A DNA stretch of 64,000 nt from Oscillospiraceae bacterium (GCA_019423755.1 JAHZAU010000005.1:67790-131789); one strand, 5' to 3'; positions 16,890 to 25,137 are shown, numbered from the stretch's first letter. The notes: a model not told the origin generated them from the sequence alone. Translations and numbers: made by a program.

Positions 16890-17929
16890 TATTCTTCAAC
16901 CGCCTTTCCGATGGCTTCCACCAGAGGTGCCTGCTTATCCAGCAGCCAGCATCTGGACTTGTGGTCCGGGCCGCAGTTGTAGAACGGCGGCAGCTCGTCG
17001 TAGCAAACATTCAGGGCATATTTGCAGCGGTAAGCGAACGGGCAGCCCTTGGGCGGGTTGAGCAGGTCTGGGGGTGTGCCGGGGATGGGCACCAGACGCT
17101 CCTTGGTCTGGGCATCCGGGTTGGGCACCGACTGCAGCAGGCCCAGGGTGTAGGGGTTCTTGGGGTTGTTGAACAGGTCATCCACCGGGGCTTCTTCCAG
17201 CACCAGGCCGCCGTACATAACGATAACGCGCTGGCAGCTTTCGGCGATAACGCCCAGGTCGTGGGTGATGAGGATGACCGAGGTACCCAGGCGGTGCTGG
17301 ATGTCCTTCATCAGGTCCAGTACCTGTGCCTGGATGGTTACGTCCAGAGCGGTGGTGGGCTCATCGGCCACCAGCAGCTCCGGGTCGCAGGACAGGGCCA
17401 TAGCGATCATGGCGCGCTGTCTCATACCGCCGGAGAACTCGTGGGGGTAGTTGTTCATGCGGTCCGCAGGGGACGGGATGCCTACCAGCTCCAGCATATG
17501 GATGGCCATTTTGCGGGCCTCTTCCTTGCCGACCTTTTTATGCTTCATGATGACTTCCATGATCTGGTTGCCCACGGTGTAAACCGGGTTCAGTGCAGTC
17601 ATGGGGTCCTGGAATACCATGGAGATCTGGTTTCCGCGAACGTCCTGCATCTCTTTGGCGTTCATGGGGACGATGTCCTTGCCTTTAAAGAGGATCTGGC
17701 CGTCCTTGATGCGGCCGGGCTCCTGGAGCAGCTTCAGTACGGACATGCAGGTCTGGCTTTTGCCGGAACCGGACTCGCCTACGATGCCCAGGATCTCGCC
17801 TTTATATACGTCGAAGCTGACACCGCGGACCGCCTGCACTTCTCCTACGTGGAGGAAGAAGGAGGTCTTCAGGTCTTTGACTTCGAGAATCTTTTCTTTG
17901 CTGGTTACAGCTTTGTTTTCTGTGCTCAT
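16889..17929 (-). CDS. oppD: Oligopeptide ABC transporter ATP-binding protein OppD
   Basis: A 346-residue ATPase. Walker A is GESGSGKS (51-58), the signature FSGGMRQRAM is at about 165-174, and Walker B (LLVADEPTTALD) follows. The C-terminal oligopeptide-transporter region has several cysteines (CPFAYRCKYALNVC). It is the third gene of the operon, 37 nt after oppC, and overlaps oppF by one base. AAGGTGAGAAG precedes the ATG. Confidence 0.95.
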   Translation of the reverse strand: MSTENKAVTSKEKILEVKDLKTSFFLHVGEVQAVRGVSFDVYKGEILGIVGESGSGKSQTCMSVLKLLQEPGRIKDGQILFKGKDIVPMNAKEMQDVRGNQISMVFQDPMTALNPVYTVGNQIMEVIMKHKKVGKEEARKMAIHMLELVGIPSPADRMNNYPHEFSGGMRQRAMIAMALSCDPELLVADEPTTALDVTIQAQVLDLMKDIQHRLGTSVILITHDLGVIAESCQRVIVMYGGLVLEEAPVDDLFNNPKNPYTLGLLQSVPNPDAQTKERLVPIPGTPPDLLNPPKGCPFAYRCKYALNVCYDELPPFYNCGPDHKSRCWLLDKQAPLVEAIGKAVEE

Positions 17930-17966
17930 CTTCTCACCTTCCTAACGATTCCGTCGTGTCCGTATC

Positions 17967-19154
17967 TTACTTTCTCTGCTGGGGGTCAAGGGCGTCGCGC
18001 AGGCCGTCGCCCACGAAGTTCAGGGCGATCATGGTCAGAGCGATGGCCACAGAAGGTGCGATCAGCAGGTAGGGGAAGGAGCGGATGCCGCCCAGGGCGT
18101 CGTTAGCCATAGTACCCCAGGAAGCCATCGGCGCCGATACACCCAGACCAACGAAGCTCAGGAAAGCCTCGGTGAACATGGCGCTGGGTACGCTCATCAT
18201 CATGGATACCACGATGGGGCCCAGTGCGTTGGGGATCATGTGGCGGACGATGATACGCTTTTTGGAAGCGCCCAGGGTGCGGGCAGCCATGACGAACTCC
18301 TGTTCCTTCAGGGACATAACCTGGCCGCGGACCTGGCGCGCCATACCGACCCAGTATACCAAACCGATGGTTAGGATGATGGTGGTTGCGCCGGTGTCGT
18401 TGACGAATACGCCGATGAGGATGACGATGAGCATCAGCGGGATGGAGTTGATGAAGTCGACGATACGCATCATGATGTTGTCGACCTTACCGCCTTCGTA
18501 ACCGGAGATACCGCCGTAGAACACGCCGATGAAGGCGTTGAACAGAGCAGCGGTAACGCCGACCAGCAGGGAGGTGCGGCCGCCGTAGAGCAGACGGACC
18601 CAAACGTCACGGCCCAGCTTGTCGGTACCCAGCAGGTAGGTCTTGTTCCACTTGGAAACGGTGTTGCTGGCGTCGATGGGCTCGCCGTTTACGGTCAGAT
18701 CGTAGGTCAGCGCGTCGGAAGGCAGGCTCTTGTCGGCTGCCTTGCTGTAGTCGATGACCACTTCTTTGCCGTTCACGTCAAAGGTCTTGGTGCGGTTCAT
18801 CATATCGTTGGCAGTCATCTCCGGTACGCCGAGCAGCTCGCCGTCCGCAGTGACCGAGATGAGTTTGTATTCCTTATGTACATAGACATAGTCGCCGTCG
18901 CCCAGGTCCACAATGTCCAGTACCGGCGGGATGTTGCCGTATTCCAGCTTCTGGTCGGAGTAGGAGACATCGGTGGTCATGGGGCCGATCACCACGATGG
19001 CCACGATGATGGCCAGCAGGATCAGGCCCAGGATGGCGATCTTGTTGCTCTTGAAGCGGTTCCACACGTCCTTCCAGTAGGTCAGGCTGGGGCGGGTGTC
19101 TTCGGCAACGGTTGCGGTACTTTTATCCACAAATTCCCATTTCTTGTTATCCAT
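17967..19154 (-). CDS. oppC: Oligopeptide ABC transporter permease OppC, with a large extracytoplasmic insertion
   Basis: A 395-residue permease, about 90-100 residues longer than usual OppC proteins. The cytoplasmic N-terminus is followed by TM1 (about 39-58), an extra hydrophilic segment (about 62-172), the conserved LGTDKLGRD (175-183) that in standard OppC comes soon after TM1, and five further membrane segments. The coupling EAA-type loop is ARTLGASKKRIIVRHMIPNA. The insertion lies on the outer face, where the binding protein docks. GGAGG precedes the ATG. It begins 16 nt after oppB ends. Confidence 0.93.
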   Translation of the reverse strand: MDNKKWEFVDKSTATVAEDTRPSLTYWKDVWNRFKSNKIAILGLILLAIIVAIVVIGPMTTDVSYSDQKLEYGNIPPVLDIVDLGDGDYVYVHKEYKLISVTADGELLGVPEMTANDMMNRTKTFDVNGKEVVIDYSKAADKSLPSDALTYDLTVNGEPIDASNTVSKWNKTYLLGTDKLGRDVWVRLLYGGRTSLLVGVTAALFNAFIGVFYGGISGYEGGKVDNIMMRIVDFINSIPLMLIVILIGVFVNDTGATTIILTIGLVYWVGMARQVRGQVMSLKEQEFVMAARTLGASKKRIIVRHMIPNALGPIVVSMMMSVPSAMFTEAFLSFVGLGVSAPMASWGTMANDALGGIRSFPYLLIAPSVAIALTMIALNFVGDGLRDALDPQQRK

Positions 19155-19170
19155 TGTCTTTCCTCCTGCC

Positions 19171-20091
19171 CTAGTCTTCCAGTTTGATCCGCGGGTCCAC
19201 CAGCGCGTAGGCGATGTCCACCACGAATACCATCACGATGTAGAACGCTGCGAAGAAGAGGGTCGTACCCATGATGGTGGTGTAGTCACGGTTACCGATA
19301 CTCTCTACATAGTATTTGCCCAAACCGTTGATGGCGAAGATCTTCTCGGTTACGAAGGAACCGGTGAGGATGGACGCGATGGCGGGGCCCAGGTAGGTCA
19401 GTACCGGGATCAGCGCGTTTTTCAGCGCGTGTTTGAAGATGACCTTCTTTTCGGAAAGGCCGTTGGCGCGGGCAGTACGGATGTAGTCCTGACCGATCAC
19501 GTCCAGGAAGCTGGAGCGCATCAGACGGGTGACCGACGCCATGGAGAAGCCGCCCAGAGCGATGACCGGGCCGATGTAAGCTTTCCAGCTGCCCAGACCG
19601 CCGGCGGGGATCCACTTAAGCTTCTCACCGAAGATGTACATAATGAAGGTACCGATGACGAAGCTGGGGATGGTAATACCCAAGGTTGAGATAAAGGATA
19701 TGGTGTAATCCTGCCAATGATTCTGCTTGAGCGCTGCGATGATGCCCATGGGGATACCCAGCAGCACTACCATGCAGATAGCCAGGCCGCCGACCTTTGC
19801 AGAGACCGGGAAGCCTTCTTTGATCATGTCGTTGACGCTGACGCCCAGTTTGGACATGGAGGTACCCAGATCCAGCTGGACCAGACCCTTCATGTAGTCA
19901 TAATACTGCTTCATGATCGGGTCGTTGAGGTTGTACTTCTCCGCCAGAGCTGCTTCGATTGCCGGCGGCAGCTTTCTTTCACGGGAAAGCGGGCTGCCCG
20001 GGATGGCTCTCAGCAGGAAGAACACGGTGGTCGCAATGAGAAACAGTGTCAAAAGCATTGACAAAACTCGTTTTACACTGTACCTAAACAT
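19171..20091 (-). CDS. oppB: Oligopeptide ABC transporter permease OppB
   Basis: A 306-residue permease with six predicted membrane segments, starting MFRYSVKRVLSMLLTLF and carrying the coupling loop ARANGLSEKKVIFKHALKNA. It forms the translocation channel with OppC. ATG 20089-20091 is chosen over an upstream ATG because the family begins here; the ribosome site (AAGGGGGA) is weaker than at most genes in the window. It is the first gene of oppBCDF and is preceded by a strong promoter. Confidence 0.95.
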   Translation of the reverse strand: MFRYSVKRVLSMLLTLFLIATTVFFLLRAIPGSPLSRERKLPPAIEAALAEKYNLNDPIMKQYYDYMKGLVQLDLGTSMSKLGVSVNDMIKEGFPVSAKVGGLAICMVVLLGIPMGIIAALKQNHWQDYTISFISTLGITIPSFVIGTFIMYIFGEKLKWIPAGGLGSWKAYIGPVIALGGFSMASVTRLMRSSFLDVIGQDYIRTARANGLSEKKVIFKHALKNALIPVLTYLGPAIASILTGSFVTEKIFAINGLGKYYVESIGNRDYTTIMGTTLFFAAFYIVMVFVVDIAYALVDPRIKLED

Positions 20092-20175
20092 TTTTATCCC
20101 CCTTATTGACTGCGAAATTTTGTTTTGCAGGCCCAATTGTTACAAATCTGCAAAACAGTGATTAACTAATTACTG

Positions 20176-20204
20176 ATTATACTTCATTATGAATGGTTTT
20201 GCAA
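20176..20204 (-). promoter_or_regulatory. Sigma-A promoter of oppBCDF
   Basis: On the minus strand TTGCAA (20199-20204) and a consensus TATAAT (20176-20181) are 17 bp apart. The leader would be about 80 nt. Confidence 0.85.
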
Positions 20205-20891
20205 TACAAATTTTGAAATATCTAAAATTTTATGCGGACAAAATGAATTCTGTACATTTTCCGAAAAAACTGTACGAAAAATCCCAGTTTCGCCCGAACC
20301 TTTTATGAAAAATTCCAGTTCTTTTGTTTCTCGTTCCCTTTCGCCGGCGGCGTTTTGCTTTTTGGGGAGGGGAAATCCTGCAAGAATTCTCCCCTATTTG
20401 CGGTTTTGGCTGATTTCATCCCCTCCTGTCCCTCTATTTTTAACTGACACACTGACACGCTATGCAAAGTTGTGTTTTCCCCTTTTCCCACCTCAAAGAC
20501 GAATTGCCAGCGGCGTTTTGTATCCAGCTGCCGGACACCTGTGCTGTTTTCCGGGAATTTCCGCTTCCTCCCCAGGGCCAGTCCTCTTTTTATGCATTTA
20601 TAATGTATAAATATTATATTATATTTATACATAACGTCTCGCCGCCCCCTTTCCCGGGAAAACGCAGGAAACGCTTTTGATTACGCCATTTTTCCAGGCT
20701 TTTCCCTCCCGTTTTCCGCCGGTACGCCCGGGAGGAAACGGTACGATTATACAGTGAGCCTGTGTAACAGTGTATTTTATTGCGTTAAAGCAAAAAAGAA
20801 GCGGTATTTTTTCCTTTTCCTCTCTTTCCCCGCTTTTTTGCGCATATTCCCGGCCTTTTTCCCACCTTTTCCTCCTTCCAGAGACAAAAAA
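20205..20891. other. Intergenic region without a supported gene
   Basis: About 690 bases lie between the oppB promoter and the terminator of the next gene. It is rich in T and C runs on the plus strand. A 109-codon minus-strand frame (20303-20632) begins inside an AT palindrome, has no ribosome site and shows no family features, so I do not call it. The notable element is the AT-only inverted repeat at 20603-20632. Confidence 0.6.
20603..20632. repeat. Perfect 12-bp AT-rich inverted repeat
   Basis: ATGTATAAATAT (20603-20614) and ATATTTATACAT (20621-20632) are exact reverse complements around a TATATT centre. Such a run of A and T is striking in this GC-rich sequence. It could be an operator, a curved or melting-prone site, or a mobile-element end. 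Confidence 0.7.
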
Positions 20892-20917
20892 AAGCGCCCG
20901 GCCGCAGCCGGACGCTT
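20892..20917 (-). terminator. Terminator of the small membrane protein gene
   Basis: An 11-bp stem (20892-20902 with 20907-20917, one wobble pair) is followed on the minus strand by eight T. Confidence 0.9.
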
Positions 20918-20934
20918 GCTTGTGTTTTGGTTTT

Positions 20935-21408
20935 TTAGGGGAGCATCGGTTCCTCGGCGGGCGGCTCCGGCTGCTGCTGGCGCTGCTGCACCGCGTTGGC
21001 CCACAGGGCGCAGCCCCAGGCCAGCAGCACGGCGAACACCTCCACCGAAAGCACCAACAGGTCCGCCAGTTCCAGCGTCTGCCGCAGGGCGGACACCAGC
21101 ATCCCCACCACAAACCCCATAAACAGGGCGCTGGCGGACACAAAGCCGCAGATCAGCTGGCCTGCCCAGTGGTTTCTGGGGGAAAACAGCGCCCCCCGGG
21201 CGGTGACCGCCGTCAGGTAGTAGCCCAGGGTCAGCAGCATGCTCCCCTGGATCAGTGCGTTTTCCGGCACCAGGGAGCTCCAATGGCTAAGCTCCAAAGC
21301 CACCCCGCACAAAACAAGCAGTGCAAAGAAACTGCGTACCCCGTAATGCCCCCGGATCTCCCGGCGGTGGCGCAGCTCCTCCTCGTGGGTGCTCATCCAT
21401 TCCTGCAT
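20935..21408 (-). CDS. Small integral membrane protein of unknown function
   Basis: A 157-residue protein with a charged N-terminus (MQEWMSTHEEELRHRREIRG), four predicted membrane segments (roughly 28-42, 53-70, 84-105 and 112-135) and a Gln/Pro/Glu-rich tail. ATG 21406-21408 follows GGAGGAATCATC; further upstream codons in the frame are unlikely to be translated. It stands alone with its own terminator. The layout resembles small DUF-type membrane proteins common in clostridia, but I recognise no family. Confidence 0.75.
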   Translation of the reverse strand: MQEWMSTHEEELRHRREIRGHYGVRSFFALLVLCGVALELSHWSSLVPENALIQGSMLLTLGYYLTAVTARGALFSPRNHWAGQLICGFVSASALFMGFVVGMLVSALRQTLELADLLVLSVEVFAVLLAWGCALWANAVQQRQQQPEPPAEEPMLP

Positions 21409-21470
21409 GATGATTCCTCCTTCGCGGCGGCCGCCTAGCAGCACGACGCCTGTTTTTTAAGTCCTTCTAA

Positions 21471-21529
21471 AGAAGGGCTGACTTCCTTTAGAAGGGCTGC
21501 CTTCCTTAGAAGGGCTGCCCCTTGAGGGA
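21471..21529. repeat. Three direct repeats with a 19-bp period
   Basis: AGAAGGGCTG occurs at 21471, 21490 and 21509, exactly 19 bp apart, with similar flanks (CTTCC or TTCTT). The last copy runs into a CCCCTTGAGGG hairpin. It lies just upstream of the small membrane protein gene. It looks like a degraded dispersed repeat. Confidence 0.65.
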
Positions 21530-21545
21530 GCCGCTATGCAAAAAA

Positions 21546-21571
21546 GGGGCCGCACCCTGCGGCGCAGCCCC
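21546..21571 (-). terminator. Terminator of ridA
   Basis: A two-part stem (21546-21554 with 21558-21571, one internal bulge) is followed on the minus strand by a T-run. It lies 22 nt after the ridA stop. Confidence 0.7.
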
Positions 21572-21592
21572 AGTTTCTCCGTTTAAAAAGGA

Positions 21593-21970
21593 TTAGCCCC
21601 GGCAAGCGATGGCTTCGATCTCGACCAGTGCGTCCTTGGGCAGCTTCGCTACCTGGAAAGCAGCACGAGCCGGGCAGTCACCGGTGAAGAACTCGGCGTA
21701 TACTTCGTTCATAGCGCCGAAATCGCCCAGATCCTGCATGAGGACGGTGGTTTTCACCACGTTCTGCATGCTCATACCCTCCGCCTCGAGGATAGCCTGG
21801 ATGTTTTTGAGGGACTGTCTGGTCTGCTCGGCGGTGTTAGCGGGCATAGAGCCGGTCGCCGGGTCGATGGGCAGCTGGCCGGATACGAATACCAGATCAC
21901 CGGCAGCGATAGCCTGGGAGTAAGGTCCAATGGCACTGGGTGCGTTGGTTGTTGCGATTGCCTTTTTCAT
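21593..21970 (-). CDS. ridA: RidA family reactive intermediate deaminase
   Basis: A 125-residue cytoplasmic protein that hydrolyses reactive enamine/imine intermediates, such as 2-aminoacrylate released by PLP enzymes, to keto acids and ammonia. It has the family landmarks [12 protein letters not shown] (10-21), [11 protein letters not shown], the substrate-binding Arg in [13 protein letters not shown] and the C-terminal VEIEAIA. The length is typical. It starts 71 nt after murC ends, in the same direction, and may be read through from murC. Confidence 0.95.
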   Translation of the reverse strand: MKKAIATTNAPSAIGPYSQAIAAGDLVFVSGQLPIDPATGSMPANTAEQTRQSLKNIQAILEAEGMSMQNVVKTTVLMQDLGDFGAMNEVYAEFFTGDCPARAAFQVAKLPKDALVEIEAIACRG

Positions 21971-22041
21971 GTGGGATCACTCTTTCTTTCTGAATTTATG
22001 CCAGCCTTACGGTCGGTAGAGAAACCAGTTTTCGGGAAAAC

Positions 22042-23433
22042 TTACTTTTCCTGCTCATAATCTGGTTCGTCCAGCATCATTCTAGCACATTTGTACACAT
22101 CTCCGCAACCCATCGTTATTACCAAATCTCCCGGCTGGGCATTGGCCATAACGTAATCGGCTACCTCCCGCAGCGTGGGGAACCAAACGCAGCCGGGGAT
22201 CTTTTCGGCCAGGTCCTTGGAGTAGATGTTGTAGGTGTTCTTCTCCCGGGAGCCCATGATCTCGGAAAGAACCACCCGGTCGGCCAGCTGCAGCACCCGG
22301 GCAAAGTCGTCCAGCAGCATGGCGGTGCGGGAGTAGGTGAAGGGCTGGTGTACCGCCCACACCCGCTTGTAGTCCATCTCCTTGGCGGCCCGCAGGGTCA
22401 CCTCCAGCTCGGCGGGGTGATGGCCGTAGTCGTCGGCGATGGTGACGCCGTTTTTCACCCCCATGATCTCAAAGCGCCGGTGGGCGCCTTTGAAGGAATC
22501 GGCAGCCTTGAGCGCCCCTTCCAGCCCGCAGCCGACCTCCAGCGCGGCGGCGATGGCGCCGATGCTGTTGAGGACGTTGTGCTCGCCGGGCACCGAAAGT
22601 TCCACGTGGCCCAGGAGCCTTCCCTGGTGCATCAGGTCGTAGCCGCAGCGGGAGCCGCCGTGGTGCTGGATGTTTTCGGGGTAGTAGTCGTTTTCCGGGC
22701 GCTTGCCGTAGGAGATGAGCTTCTTGCCAGTGACGCCCTCCACCGCCTTGCAGGTGTTGAGGTCGTCGCCGTTGTAGATCACCGCCTTGTTTGCCATCTG
22801 GGCAAACTTGTGGAAGGAGGCAATGACGTTGTCCAGGGTCTTAAAGTAATCCAGATGGTCGGCGTCCACGTTGAGGATCACCGCCACATCCGGGTCCAGC
22901 TGCAGGAAATGGTCGGCAAATTCGCAGGCCTCGCAGACCATCACCGGGCTTTTGCCCAGACGGCCGCTGCCGTGGATGGCGTCCAGCTTGCCGCCCACCA
23001 CCGCCGACGGGTCCAGCCCGTTTTCCAGCAGGATCTGGGTGAGCATGGAGGTGGTGGTGGTTTTGCCGTGGGTGCCGCAGACGCAGATGCAGTCCTCGAA
23101 CCACCGGCTGATGAGCCCCAGCAGCACCATCCGCTCGATGGTGGGCACGCCGCTCTGCCGGGCGGCCACCAGCTCCGGGTTGTCCTCCATAATGGCGGCG
23201 GTGTGGACGATCAGGTCCGCCCCGGCGATGTTTTCGGCCTTCTGCCCGATGGTCACCGGGATGCCCAGCGCCCGCTCGGCCTCGATGGTCTCGCCGGGGT
23301 TGTTGTCCGAGCCGCTCATGGTAAAGCCCAGCCCGTGGAGGATCTGTACGATGGGGTACATCCCCGAGCCGCCGATCCCAATAAAGTGGATATGCTTTTT
23401 GCCTTCCAAAATGGTGTCTTTGATGGAAATCAT
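22042..23433 (-). CDS. murC: UDP-N-acetylmuramate--L-alanine ligase
   Basis: This adds L-alanine to UDP-N-acetylmuramate, the first amino acid step in peptidoglycan precursor synthesis. The 463 residues match the normal length. It shows the nucleotide-binding FIGIGGSGM (17-25), the ATP loop GTHGKTTTTSM (120-130), the AIMEDNPE region and the DDYGHHPAE motif of Mur ligases. ATG 23431-23433 follows AAAGGA by 7 nt; the frame is open upstream to 23604 but those residues have no family character. The gene diverges from spoVG across a short region with a perfect palindrome. Confidence 0.97.
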   Translation of the reverse strand: MISIKDTILEGKKHIHFIGIGGSGMYPIVQILHGLGFTMSGSDNNPGETIEAERALGIPVTIGQKAENIAGADLIVHTAAIMEDNPELVAARQSGVPTIERMVLLGLISRWFEDCICVCGTHGKTTTTSMLTQILLENGLDPSAVVGGKLDAIHGSGRLGKSPVMVCEACEFADHFLQLDPDVAVILNVDADHLDYFKTLDNVIASFHKFAQMANKAVIYNGDDLNTCKAVEGVTGKKLISYGKRPENDYYPENIQHHGGSRCGYDLMHQGRLLGHVELSVPGEHNVLNSIGAIAAALEVGCGLEGALKAADSFKGAHRRFEIMGVKNGVTIADDYGHHPAELEVTLRAAKEMDYKRVWAVHQPFTYSRTAMLLDDFARVLQLADRVVLSEIMGSREKNTYNIYSKDLAEKIPGCVWFPTLREVADYVMANAQPGDLVITMGCGDVYKCARMMLDEPDYEQEK

Positions 23434-23502
23434 AATGGCATCCTTTCCGCCGCGGCGGCCCGTTTGGCTGCCGGTGCCGCGCTCTTCAAACTCGTTATCC
23501 CT

Positions 23503-23531
23503 ATTATATTGCGAAAACCGGATAAAATAAA
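23503..23531 (-). promoter_or_regulatory. Probable murC promoter
   Basis: On the minus strand a consensus TATAAT (23503-23508) has a weak TTTATT -35 box (23526-23531) 17 bp upstream. The weak -35 directly abuts the palindrome at 23532, which would suit activation or repression there. Confidence 0.55.
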
Positions 23532-23553
23532 CAGGAAATTTGCAAATTTCCTG
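23532..23553. promoter_or_regulatory. 22-bp perfect palindrome between murC and spoVG, likely operator
   Basis: CAGGAAATTTG and CAAATTTCCTG are exact reverse complements with no spacer. The palindrome adjoins the murC -35 box. A sigma-H-like -35 (ACAGGAAAT) lies within it on the spoVG strand, but no matching GAAT -10 box is seen. A dimeric regulator binding site is the likely role. Confidence 0.6.
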
Positions 23554-23650
23554 CCATCTGTAAAATTTGCCGCCCCGGCGTATAAGCCGCCCCCGCCGGC
23601 CCACACTATCCAGCGAAGACCGCTACATCCCCACAAAGGAGACAAAAACC

Positions 23651-24055
23651 ATGAACATCACCGATATCCGCATCCGCAAGCTGTACACCGAGACCCGCCT
23701 GCGCGCCCTGGTGTCCATCACCATTGCCGACGAGCTGGCTATCCACGACATCAAGGTCATCCAGGGCCCGGAGCGGCTGTTCGTCGCCATGCCCAGCCGC
23801 CGGGACGAGACCGGCGCCTTCCGGGACGTCTGCCACCCCATCCGCCCCCAGGCCCGCCAGCAGCTGGAACAGGCGGTGCTGGAAGCCTACGCCCAGGCGG
23901 CGGAAAAGCCCATCCCCCATCCCGCCTCGGATACCCCGCCCAGCCGGGACGCCGTCCGCCAAAGCGCCGGCCTCCCCCCGGAGGACGAACCTCTCCCCCA
24001 GGCCAGCGCCTCCATCGAGACCACCATCGGCGGCCACCCGCCCTACCAGTGCTGA
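23651..24055 (+). CDS. spoVG: Septation/sporulation regulator SpoVG with a long C-terminal tail
   Basis: SpoVG is a small nucleic-acid-binding protein affecting sporulation and cell division in Firmicutes. The core MNITDIRIRKLY, with VIQGPERLFVAMPSRR and FRDVCHPI, is typical. At 134 residues it exceeds the usual length of about 85-100; residues after about 90 form a Pro/Ala/Glu/Ser-rich tail of low complexity. ATG 23651 follows AAAGGAGA. It diverges from murC. Confidence 0.93.
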   Translation: MNITDIRIRKLYTETRLRALVSITIADELAIHDIKVIQGPERLFVAMPSRRDETGAFRDVCHPIRPQARQQLEQAVLEAYAQAAEKPIPHPASDTPPSRDAVRQSAGLPPEDEPLPQASASIETTIGGHPPYQC

Positions 24056-24060
24056 CCCCT

Positions 24061-24084
24061 CCCCCCTGCCCTGCCGGCGGGGGG
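24061..24084 (+). terminator. Terminator of spoVG
   Basis: CCCCCC-T-GCC pairs with GGC-GGGGGG (one bulge, CTGCC loop), followed by ATTTTTTT. It begins 5 nt after the stop. Confidence 0.85.
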
Positions 24085-24207
24085 ATTTTTTTGCGCCCGC
24101 CGCAGGGGTTTGCGGGACGAGCGCCCGCCTTTCACCCCTTTTCCCCCGCCCTCATAGGATGAAATAGCCGCGCCGCGGCAAACACCATCGGAATGGGGGT
24201 CTTTTTT

Positions 24208-25104
24208 ATGAGCAACGCTGCCTGCGGACCGCACCTGGCCGTGCTGGGCGGGGACCTGCGCCAGGCCGCCCTGGCCCGGGCCCTTTGGGAGCGGGGATCT
24301 TTCGTACATACCTTCTTCTTTGACGCGGGGGACGCCGCCCCGCCGCTGCCCGACGGCGTCTGCCGGGAGACCGACCCGGCCCGCCTGCCCCTTATGGACG
24401 CGGTGATCCTGCCGCTGCCGGTGTCCACCGACGGCGAGCATCTCAACGCCCCCTTCTTCCCCCAGCCGGTGCCCCTGGCCGACTGCCTGGAACGGGTGGG
24501 CATCGGCGCGGTGGTGCTGGGGGGGATGCCCTCCCCGGCGGTGCGGCAGCTGGCCCAGGACAAAGGGGTGACGGTGCTGGACTACGCCGCCCGGGAGGAA
24601 CTGGCTATCGCAAACGCCGTCCCCACCGCCGAAGGCGCCCTGCAGCTTGCCATGCAGGAGCTGCCCATCACCCTGTGGCAGAGCCGCTGTCTGGTCACCG
24701 GGTATGGGCGCATTGCCCGGGTGCTCTGCCGGTACCTGCGTGCCCTGGGCGCCCAGGTGACGGTAGCCGCCCGCAGCCTGCCGGACCTGGCCTGGGCCCG
24801 CGCCGAAGGGATGACCGCCCTGCCTCTGGAAAAGCTGCCCGCCGCCCTGCCGCACCAGCAGGTGGTGTTCAGCACCGTGCCCGCCCGGCTCTTTGGGGAG
24901 GCGGAGCTTTCCCTGCTTCCTCCCGGCTGCCTGCTTATGGACCTGGCGTCCCGGCCCGGCGGGGTGGACCAGGAGGCCGCCCGCCGTCTGGGGGTGCGCA
25001 CCATCTGGGCCCTGGCCCTGCCGGGCAAAACCGCCCCGGACACCGCCGGGCAGATTTTGGCCAGCACTGTCCACACCATGCTTACCGAGCGGGGCGTGCT
25101 GTAA
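24208..25104 (+). CDS. spoVFA: Dipicolinate synthase subunit A
   Basis: With subunit B this makes dipicolinic acid, the calcium chelator of the spore core, from dihydroxytetrahydrodipicolinate in the mother cell. The 298-residue protein has an N-terminal domain (HLAVLGGDLRQAALARAL) and a Rossmann-like region with VTGYGRIARVLCRYLRALGA at about 163-182 and LPGKTAPDTAGQI near the end, as in the family. ATG 24208 has a GGGGG site about 7 nt upstream; an earlier in-frame ATG at 24193 is possible. The gene precedes spoVFB by 33 nt, and transcription is probably by a mother-cell sigma factor, but I could not assign a promoter. Confidence 0.93.
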   Translation: MSNAACGPHLAVLGGDLRQAALARALWERGSFVHTFFFDAGDAAPPLPDGVCRETDPARLPLMDAVILPLPVSTDGEHLNAPFFPQPVPLADCLERVGIGAVVLGGMPSPAVRQLAQDKGVTVLDYAAREELAIANAVPTAEGALQLAMQELPITLWQSRCLVTGYGRIARVLCRYLRALGAQVTVAARSLPDLAWARAEGMTALPLEKLPAALPHQQVVFSTVPARLFGEAELSLLPPGCLLMDLASRPGGVDQEAARRLGVRTIWALALPGKTAPDTAGQILASTVHTMLTERGVL

Positions 25105-25137
25105 CCCCCCCACCAAAAGAGAAAAGGAGTCAACGTT

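Noticed and set aside
20303..20632. Minus-strand open frame of 109 codons
   Set aside because: It starts inside the AT palindrome, lacks a ribosome binding site and has no family-like features; the region looks non-coding.
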